Shown here piece by piece: positions 56,263-64,000 of a DNA stretch of 64,000 nucleotides (its first letter is position 1; the number at the start of each line of letters is the position of its first letter). Both the position numbers and the translations under genes were made by a program. Origin of the DNA: Triatoma infestans (lineage: Eukaryota > Arthropoda > Insecta > Hemiptera > Reduviidae); contig JAAEAF010003801.1 of assembly GCA_011037195.1 (NCBI GenBank), forward strand, positions 1 through 64,000, written 5' to 3'. Under the pieces are notes generated by a model, which worked only from the letters and a program-made list of their open reading frames with translations, did no database searches and was not told the origin of the DNA.

Positions 56263-56448
56263 TTTTTTTTTAATTTAAGGCGCGTGAACATCTACGGTCA
56301 TTGGCGCCTGGAGCCTTCTCAGTGCACTGCTGGCCTCCGGACAATGTTCTCTCATTAAAGACAACACTGTCCATCATCGGACAGTTAGCTGTAGAGGATC
56401 CTGAGAAGAAAAAATCTAAGGGCAGCAGCTGGTCTCGAACCCGGGTAC
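56263..56448 (-). mobile_element. tRNA-derived SINE, copy 3, 5'-truncated in the tRNA head
   Basis: Minus strand: the head starts at GTACCCGGGTTCGAGACCAG (B-box region), so the A box is missing. The body CTTAGATTTTTTCTTC and the end GGCGCCAATGACCGTAGATG with AAATTAAA match copies 1 and 2. Confidence 0.85.
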
Positions 56449-56449
56449 A

Positions 56450-58040
56450 AATTAATTTACAAAATTTCCTAAAAATTAGGATTTTTACTAAATTATAAAT
56501 ATTTTCTTAACGTTGGAACCATAACGTTATATTGAATATTGACAATTTCTAAGTGGGAAGCTTTGCTGGTTTCCTTGAAGCGTCCCATAGAAACCAGCAA
56601 TTTATTCTCCACAAAAAAAAAAAAAAAAATTATCAAATAAAAGTTTGGAAAATTATTTAGACCAAAAAGTCTCAATTGGAAAGTTCATTAAGTAATAAAA
56701 TCACATATTCAAAAGTATACAAATTCGAAAAATCAACACTAAGATTTCGATAAAAATCCGTCAATCATAATTACGGCTTTACTCGTTTTTTTGTTTGTTT
56801 CATTTTTGTTTTCACTTTTTCGCGATTTTCTCCAGTATAGAGCACCTATGTTTTTCTTTAAACTTCATTATTAAAACAAGGAAATGAAGATAATCTGGTT
56901 AGAGATCCTATCGCCGCAAAATGATGGCCACATGAGGAATGTCTTCTTCTAATTTACTGTTGAAGCGCTCAGTGTTAGTTCATTCTGAATAAGTAAAAAA
57001 TTTGTAATTCTGTTTTTCAGTTTTGTTAAATGATGCAATACAGATATGTACATAAATTCTGTATAATGTTATTCTATATTTTTTATTTTTATTGGTTTCT
57101 CAGTTGGGTTGTGTTGTGATAATTATTTTCTTCATTTATTTCATTGCGTTACTGGAAAAGTTACATAAACTGAAATGTTTACATTGAAAAGTGGCATTAT
57201 TTCGTTTTTTATTTTATCTATTTCTATTTCATTTAAGTGTTATAAATTATACCTGTTAGGTTTATTTTTCTTTTGGTGTTATGGTAGCTCTATATTATTT
57301 TTATGTTGTAATAATTGCTATCTCTTTTTGCAAAAAGAAAATTCTGAAATATACATATATACAAATTATATAAATATATATTCAAAAATTCATATATATG
57401 TTATTAAGGTATTGATGCGATGCAGTGCTATGAATCCTGGTTTGAAAGGTTGGCTGAAAATACCATATTTCCAGCCGAGTTTTCTGAGTTATACACGATT
57501 TCCTTTGCACTAAGAATTGGTTACCTGGCCACTTAATAAATTATCACTTTTTTAAGTACCATTTTTCCGGAAAATCTGATTTTAGGGTGGTTTGCGGTGA
57601 ATTAATGATTTAGATTTTATGTTGTTGGGGAGACTAAACCTGATAGATTGTGCTGAGAACCATGTATAACCCCCCCTACCTCTCGCCAGGCAACTTCCCT
57701 AGAATCATACTAAGGGCATCTAAGCTTAGTTGTAAAAATATCAAGTTAGGAGAGAGAATTTGTCAATTATAACTATTTTATGAACTACAATAAAAGAAGT
57801 GAGTGTTTCACATAATTTTCCTTTTTTAATTTGCTTGATTTTCTTCCGTGATTATAACAGTGTAGTATGATTTTTCTTGTCTACCCGTCTGTAGTAAATG
57901 AATATATTCATTTTCATGGGAAATAAAAAAATTAAAAATAATTATTAAAAAAGGCGAAGTTATAATTAAAAGTTCATCAGCTTCAAGAAAGTATGATGGA
58001 ATTTTAAATTAATGGTAGAGCATATTTAAATTGTAGTTTA
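56450..58040. other. AT-rich non-coding DNA
   Basis: A weak family IV fragment (CGCGATTTTCTCCAG at 56821-56835) is the only landmark. The 112-codon frame at 57175-57513 is hydrophobic but T-driven and has no family features. Confidence 0.45.
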
Positions 58041-58159
58041 GGATGGATTTTCTAGGTAGTAACATAAGTGAGACAACGATACTGAGGATAGAGCTGGTGG
58101 CTGGAGTTGGTAGGAATAGCCTGAAGGTGTGTAAAAGGAAAAAAGGGGCAACGGCGGCA

Positions 58160-58310
58160 CTACATCATTCTCTTTCTCTCTCTCTCTTTCACACACACAC
58201 ACAGAGAGAAAGTGAACAGGACGAAATGTTGGCCCCGGTGTTGTTGGTTGCGGTTTTTGGTGGATTGTATCTAAAGTTTTAATTGGTGTCTACAGTGGTG
58301 TAAGTCTGAC
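58160..58310 (+). other. Candidate untranslated exon region with (CT)n(CA)n and splice donor
   Basis: A (CT)n-(CA)n tract (58170-58203) is followed by a GC-richer stretch with a short hydrophobic frame from an ATG at 58225 (MLAPVLLVAVFGGLYLKF, stop). A consensus donor GTAAGT lies at 58300. This could be a 5' exon with a short upstream frame, or coincidence; no transcript evidence exists. Confidence 0.2.
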
Positions 58311-60010
58311 CTGCGGAACGGAAAGACCCACACCATTTCTCCTCTCTGAACTGTGTGCTACTGCTAGCGATGTTGCCCTTCGCTCCTCGTTGTCTTTGCT
58401 CACAGCATATTCCCTTCTTGTTCTAATGTCAGTATAATGCCAGTGAGTTGGTCACCAGACATCACCATTAACAAAGTTCCCAGGCCAAGTACTTTGTTTC
58501 AGTAGTTTGCTTCACCTCGCACTCTGTTACTTTCTGATTTGGCGACCACATCTCTTATTATTATCTGTATCACATTTATTGTTGGCGTCTTTGAGTTTTG
58601 TTGTTAATTAACATATTACATTTTTCACTTTAATTCCATTAAACTTTTGGTTGTTTATCGGCTGTCAGATTATAATATTGGTTCCAGTTGCCAGCGCAGC
58701 CTTTTTATACTGGGCTGCGCAACGTAGAATAATCGAAGTCATGACTTACGAAAATATAGAAATTCTAACTTTTAAAACATTTAAAAATACCCATTAAAAA
58801 ATAATAAGCATTTTTCAGAAAGATTATTATGATTCAACTAACAAACATACCAATTACATATTTATTGAATTTAAATTTTAATACGTTATTTAAAATTAAA
58901 AAAAACCTCCGAGAAACAATTTGCAAATTTACTATTGGTTAAATATCCATTTCCCAGAAGTAATTATGGCAGTATTACTCTATATTAACCATACCGGTAA
59001 CAGTAGCATTTGCCCAGAACGTTCATTCAAACTAAAATTAATAAAATCTTATATTAGATATAGTATGGAAGAAGAACGTTTGAAATTCCTATCTTCATTG
59101 GGCCGTTAAAAATGATCAATGCAACATTTCTCTTCTCTATTAATGATTAAATTTCTGATTTTGCCAAAAATAAATTTGAGATAAATAAATATATAAATCA
59201 CCGAACTATTAGATAAATTGAAAAGATTATTATTTTCCATAAATCAAATTAATTTACAATACAATTAATTTGTTAACTAATTATGAGAAAACTTTTATAC
59301 AATCTATAAAGTCTATATTAGATTGAACTAAGTTCTCATTAGTAAAATATTAACGAAATATTTCCTTAACAAAGCTTTTCAATGAAATTCTTAAGTAGCT
59401 GGAGAAAATTAGCAGCTACCTTTATTGAAAAGATAGAAAAGCCAGCTATGAGTAAGTATTACTTAATTTCTGAATCCTTTGATGAATGACTAGCGAGAGA
59501 GAAAGAGAGAGAGATTGTGTGAGAAATAGAGAGAGGAACTGTCCGCTGATACTCTTCGAAGAAAGAAACTCTTGTGACACTTTTTCCTCAAAGACATTTT
59601 AAGCTACTTAATTTTCATTATTACTTTGCTTTTATTTTATATTCTTTTATTGTTTAATAACTAAAATTCAATTTAATAACTTTTATACATTTTCTACAGT
59701 TAATTATGTTTTTGTTTTAAAATGAGAACTTATTCTGATTCCTTCTAAAGAAAATGTTGGAATAGATTTCTCTGGTGATTTTATCTATTAGTTCATTTAT
59801 TTCATTTTTTTACCTTTCTCTTGCTGCTCTAAGAGAAAGTATCGATTATCAAATTTGCGAAATTTAGTTTTGATCCAAAAATGCGCAATTATTATCATTT
59901 TTTTATATATGGTAAAAGCCTCATCATTTTTTTTTCTTCCAAACTTCTCACTTTTTCCAGATAATAGGGAAGGGGGTATTTGAAGTATGCGAGATGCACA
60001 ATATTAAGTC
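58311..60010. other. Non-coding DNA with a GC-rich hairpin
   Basis: GCGCAGCC and GGCTGCGC pair around a short A/T loop at 58693-58719. (GA)n at 59493-59533. A family IV-type TCTCTTGCTGCTCTAAGAGA pair lies at 59817-59836. No gene is recognised. Confidence 0.4.
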
Positions 60011-60019
60011 CATTAAGTA

Positions 60020-60150
60020 CAACTGGTATTTTATCCGTCGTAGCATGCATATTCCATTTGTTATTGACCGACCGGTTTCGGATTTTCATCCATCGTCAAA
60101 GCAAATTCACCAAATTCATGTAGACAGTTAACTTCAACGTAATGTTTCTG
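60020..60150 (-). repeat. Hammerhead-bearing repeat, subfamily 2, copy 3
   Basis: It shares CTGGTATTTTATCCGTCGTA, GCATGCATATTC, the core and GCAAATTCACCAA with 38690-38850 (inverse) and 50655-50925. It abuts the foldback at 60159-60403. Confidence 0.75.
60070..60100 (-). ncRNA. Hammerhead-ribozyme-like motif, subfamily 2 copy 3
   Basis: The minus strand reads TTGACGA, T, GGAT-GAAA-ATCC, GAAACCGGTC. The first core base C3 is T, so cleavage would be lost, but stem II is perfect and stem III (ACCGGT) is kept. Confidence 0.52.
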
Positions 60151-60158
60151 TTACACTC

Positions 60159-60403
60159 ACACTTGTTGGTTTGTTGATTGTATATATGTGCAGGAGGTTA
60201 TAAGGTTATGTTATTATGGGTGTGTGTTTAATAAATAACAAAATGGAGTTATTATAAATTATGATTAGACATTAGAGAATAATGAATAATAAGCCAATGC
60301 TATGTCTAATCATAATTATAATAACTCCATTTTGTCATTAAACACACATATAATAACATAACCTTAAAACCTCCCGCACATACATACGCCAAACCAACAA
60401 GTG
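60159..60403. mobile_element. Foldback element, about 245 bp
   Basis: Arms of about 100-110 bp: the left starts CACTTGTTGGTTTG and includes GAGGTTATAAGGTTATGTTA, CAAAATGGAGTTATTATAA and ATGATTAGACAT; the right contains each in inverse order and ends CCAAACCAACAAGTG. The loop is about 30 bp. The left arm resembles 3212-3275. Confidence 0.85.
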
Positions 60404-60419
60404 CCATAAACAAAGAAAT

Positions 60420-60668
60420 CAGAGACGGCTTGGCTGAAGAGGCTGCCAATTCATTCAGGAACCTCTCCGTTATGCGACAAATGCCACGAGCGAGATGACC
60501 TCAAACATTTGTGCCCAGCACTGTTGCACAAAAGGGACAGATATACAAAGATATAAAAAGAGGGATAGATTATTTTTAAATCCTTGCAAGCTTTATTACA
60601 ATATGAGGAAATTATATTCTCTAATAATGTAGATATCATGAAACTAGTATATGAATTCTGGATCTAAA
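60420..60668 (+). mobile_element. LINE C-terminal zinc-knuckle fragment
   Basis: The plus frame gives TSPLCDKCHERDDLKHLCPAL near 60459-60521, a C-x2-C-x8-H-x3-C knuckle as at the end of Jockey-like ORF2 after RNase H, followed by LLHKRDRYTKI and a stop near 60557. Nothing upstream of the knuckle is left, because the foldback abuts it. Confidence 0.65.
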
Positions 60669-61080
60669 GTAAACTGTTGTGACGTTAGACTCGCGCAGTT
60701 ATGCGGTTAATGAGGAGCCAGACGGGGAGGGGAGAGTGATTAGTTGTAATACTTAATCTGATTTCGCTAAAATCAATATTTATTATGACAAAAAAAAAAA
60801 ACAATAATAGGTTTCCCTGAACATAAACCAACTTAACATAAACTATTTAAGAAAAATCATATGGAGACCCCTTGGGGTGAAAATAAATAATAATGTATAC
60901 AAAATATAAGAATTAAATTGAAATTAAAAGGAAAATCCTATAATAAATAATAGACAAATGTTAATCAAATGTCTCGGGACAGTTTGATGAAGTTATGGGA
61001 TTTGGATTCTTTGGTGAGACCAGGAGCCACAGTCGAGTTAGTGCATTTTTTTAAAATGTTGCCAACATTCACCAGCAGTG
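60669..61080. other. Non-coding DNA
   Basis: No recognised features beyond A tracts. Confidence 0.5.
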
Positions 61081-61084
61081 TTCG

Positions 61085-61290
61085 CTGATGAAGCCCACTG
61101 ATCAATTATCGTCGGTCAACATGCAACCATTCCTTAGCGCCGGCCGGCCAGGACAACCTCGTGCTCACTCCATACAGAATGCTCTCTTTCTTCCCCACTC
61201 GTCTAAAGCCCCCGCTGTCCAGGTCGCCCCACTCCTTTCGCTTCTTAAGTTTCTCAGTTGCTGCGCGTGTGTGTGTGTGTGTGCTCGTAC
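61085..61290 (+). promoter_or_regulatory. GC-richer stretch ending in (GT)n
   Basis: One of the few less AT-rich patches, containing GCGCCGGCCGGCCAGG (61138-61153) and a (GT)n tract at 61266-61283. It could be a promoter or exon, but no splice site or protein family supports this. The two overlapping frames (61088, 61161) are unassigned. Confidence 0.2.
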
Positions 61291-61329
61291 TATATTTACT
61301 ACAATTATTTTTACGAAAATATGACTTTA

Positions 61330-62550
61330 CGTCACACTGTATACAGACATTATAGAGCTTGTAATGTGAACCTTAAGATTAGACTAAAGTTATCGTTAGA
61401 TTAGACCTAGTGCATCTCAAGCGCTGGCTGGAACTTGGAATTTTGGTGAAAACCAATGCCACAGAAATAAAACTCTTAATAATAAATGGAAAAATAATGT
61501 TTGCATCATTATGCACTTATATGCACTCTAATTTAATCGATACTATTATATATGTTTTTGAAGTTTAATTGTATTCTTTAAATGATGTTTTATAACAAAT
61601 TCAATAAATAATCCAACAGCGTATATTTTCTATGAAACTTCATTTTGTTTTCTGTACAAATACTTAAAATCCTTCTGTTTAGGATTAGAACTTAATGTGA
61701 CATTTGTAAGAAGATTATCTTGAAAGAGTTTTCCGTTTCCATTGTCCTTTTTCCACCTCTCATTTCACTTCCATTGCGTATATTGTATTATCTCTTTCTT
61801 AGTAACATTCCCATATAGAGAGGGGGCACATTCATTATTTCATTATAGGGTAGGTGTTTTGAATGAAATGATTATTTTGAAACAGTTTTCCGAGGATTTC
61901 TATTTCTTCATTACGTTTTATGTCTTAAATCTCTCCCTTCGAGTTAAAATACTAATCAGACATGTTGGAGTATAAAATTAGGATTAATTTATAATGAGAA
62001 AGTGCGCATAAAATTTGAAGTCCATATCCTTTGGAACAATGGATCCTTTAGGAACAATGTATGGCACTTTTGTTCCAGTTTTATGTTGGACGGAATTATA
62101 TCTATATATTTTTTTTTGCCAGCTGCTTGTGATAATGGTTGATAACAATTTGTCAATGTGCGCAATATTAAAACATATAGACGATTTGTGAAATAATGCT
62201 TTCAACATTTCGTTGAATGTAACTAACTGGGGTGGTACTCCAGCGGTCAAGAAAAATATTCAGCGGTCTGATAGAGGTTAATCAGTTTTTATCGCTGTTT
62301 TCTCTACTTTCATCAGCTATAAATGTTTTTTTTTTTCTTCAAATAATTGTTGACAATTTTGCAATAAAAACCACAAAATAAAGTTTAAATGGCTGGTCGT
62401 AAAAAATGTGGCAGGAATTATCATGTATACCTGAATGTAACTAGGTATGGGAGCACCCTCTGTCCCAACTAAAGCTTGTAGCGACTGTTTAAATTTTTAC
62501 CTAAAAACCCAGATGTCCTTAGAACACCCTAATATCAGTTATTGGGGAAA
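61330..62550. other. Non-coding DNA
   Basis: AT-rich with no recognised family. Confidence 0.5.
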
Positions 62551-62559
62551 AATTTTTTA

Positions 62560-63245
62560 AATAAAAATTATAGAATTGTATTTATGCAGTGAGCATTTTT
62601 CTGCTCAATATTCTGAATGGCCCACAATGGAAACAGAAATTTTCTGTTTTTTCTTAGAGCTTCGGGCAAATGGGCAAGTTATAAAAAGTTTTTCTCATTT
62701 CTCTTCTTGCACCAACCGGAAGTGTCGTATACCACCTATCCACCAATCCATATACCACCTATCTCAGGATTTCGGCAATAAATCCACATCTCATCCATCA
62801 CATGTCACTATTTTTGTTTATAGAAGCGCATATTAGATGGATTTCTTTTTTTAAGAAGTTGGCAAGTATTGATTCTCTTCGCGGCCGGTTGGTGTAAATT
62901 TTTTGCGGTACAATTCAGGCATCACTTTTTTATCTTTCCCATAAATATGGAGATGGGGCTAACGGAATTTTTAGACAATGCCAAGTTCTGCAGCAACGTT
63001 CACGAGTACTTATAGCTGGACTTAACTCGATATCTTCCCATAAATTCTCATCAACGTCCTATGATGGCCGCCCTGAACCTTGTTTTTCTTTCTAAGGCCT
63101 TATCATCACTAATAAATTTTTGAAACCAACGCCCGGGACAGTACGGTGATTTCACAACATATAGATAAATAGATTCAACAGCTGTACGTACACTGTTTTT
63201 CCCAGTAGTAAAAATTACAAATATATCGTAAGACAAATCCATGGT
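62560..63245 (-). mobile_element. Mariner transposon M3 fragment (transposase N-terminal half)
   Basis: The minus frame from Met 63242 shows an HTH_48-type region ending RWFQKFISDDKALERKTRFR (about 63065-63130). After a frame change come DENLWEDIE-like residues, STRTLAAELGIV and a His-rich SPISIFMGK (62930-63010), then KIVTCD and MWIYCRNPE near 62755-62800, which hold the first catalytic Asp region. Several stops and shifts interrupt it. Later catalytic parts and terminal repeats were not found. Confidence 0.7.
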
Positions 63246-63249
63246 TTTG

Positions 63250-64000
63250 TAAAAAGACTCACAATATTGAACTTACTACTTGAAGGGGATGTATATGTAT
63301 AGAAACACTCTACCGTCTACAGAGTTTGAAGATTAATATAATTTAGTGTTTGTAAACATTAGACGTATATGGATGGGTATTAAAGTCCATGGAATTTCTT
63401 TAGTTTTTGGAACTAAATGGTCTAATTTTTTATACACTTAATATCTCTCATTTGTTCGGCGCTCCGCAACCAGCATCTCACGACCCCTCACTTTGAGAAG
63501 CTCTGGCCGCAGTCAGCCAGATCCCAGGAAGATTTATATGAGTCATTTCCACTGTTATAATTTAGCTTTGAATAACCAGCGAAATTTATTACGAAAAATA
63601 ATTTATCTCTTGCCACTTTACGGCAAAAATAAGAACATTTTCCTGAAAGCTATGTCCTGTTTGCCCCTGTTTTCTACCAAAGCACCCTGTGATGAGATGC
63701 GTATGTGTTCATATAGACAAAGCCCTCACTCTGCACACTATATTTGTCTCAGCTGATGAGAGACTTGTAAACAAAAAAAGATAATAATAAAAAGAAACCC
63801 CTCTGAACATTCCTGCACTCTGTTATTCTCTCTTTTCATAGACAACATTGCCTACTGCCCCGCCCAGCCACCCTAGCGCCCTGCCATAGGCACCCTTTAT
63901 TAATATACCTTCCTCCTCCTGATAACTTGCTTCTTTTATTTCCAGCTCTCTTTATCTTCTTTTTTTAAAAAAAATTCTTTTCTTCATTTTCTGTTTTTGT
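63250..64000. other. Non-coding DNA to the window end
   Basis: A GC-richer patch at 63450-63530 and a C-rich one at 63850-63890 are unassigned; the 87-codon frame at 63493-63756 has no family features. Confidence 0.45.

Noticed and set aside
57175..57513. 112-codon hydrophobic frame as a membrane protein
   Set aside because: Composition follows T-rich DNA; there is no conserved motif or splice context.

Overview
This window looks like repeat-dominated, AT-rich nuclear DNA from an animal, most likely an arthropod. The evidence is the mix of mobile elements: an R1-like non-LTR retrotransposon, X-element/Jockey-type gag, several mariner copies, a Tc1-like element, RTE-like LINE tails, a tRNA-derived SINE family and Penelope-type hammerhead-like motifs. 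There is no operon structure, no bacterial gene and no rRNA or free-standing tRNA gene. The species cannot be fixed from sequence alone.

Almost every recognisable coding trace is a decayed transposable-element protein. One non-LTR family is present in three clear copies (about 11.66-13.15 kb minus, 18.96-20.38 kb plus, 22.26-24.09 kb plus) and one probable remnant (41.83-42.11 kb minus). These copies share a 3' end rich in ATT repeats. A second LINE family lies at 2.47-2.87 kb plus and 32.78-33.5 kb minus. An R1-like ORF2 end (6.86-7.58 kb minus), a Jockey-type gag fragment (4.5-4.94 kb plus), two RTE-like tails (36.4-37.0 kb minus, 37.7-38.3 kb plus) and three RNase H or zinc-knuckle fragments (42.36 kb, 44.1 kb, 60.42 kb) complete the LINE content. 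DNA transposons are a nearly full-length mariner with inverted ends (13.33-14.53 kb minus), a 5' mariner half (26.74-27.46 kb plus), a third mariner fragment (62.56-63.25 kb minus) and a Tc1-like element with both inverted ends (49.32-50.99 kb).

The most interesting signal is a set of about ten short motifs that fit a minimal type-I hammerhead ribozyme: CTGANGA, a stem-loop, GAAA, a self-complementary ACGT or ACCGGT stem III, and GTC. Most sit in or beside foldback (inverted-repeat) sequences. In three subfamilies the stem I strands differ but remain complementary (CATC/GATG, ACC/GGT, GCCC/GGGC), which is internal covariation support. The clearest structure is at 21.92-24.82 kb. Two roughly 330-bp inverted arms, each with a hammerhead-like motif, flank a 385-bp foldback element that sits at the centre of the palindrome, and a truncated LINE is inserted at the edge of that foldback.

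Only one plausible host-gene exon is visible: 52082-52148 plus encodes a 22-residue hydrophobic, signal-peptide-like start ending at a good GTTAGT splice donor, about 0.5 kb downstream of a GC-rich stretch. The remaining DNA is AT-rich intergenic or intronic sequence with microsatellites, minisatellites and at least two further dispersed repeat families without a recognisable protein.
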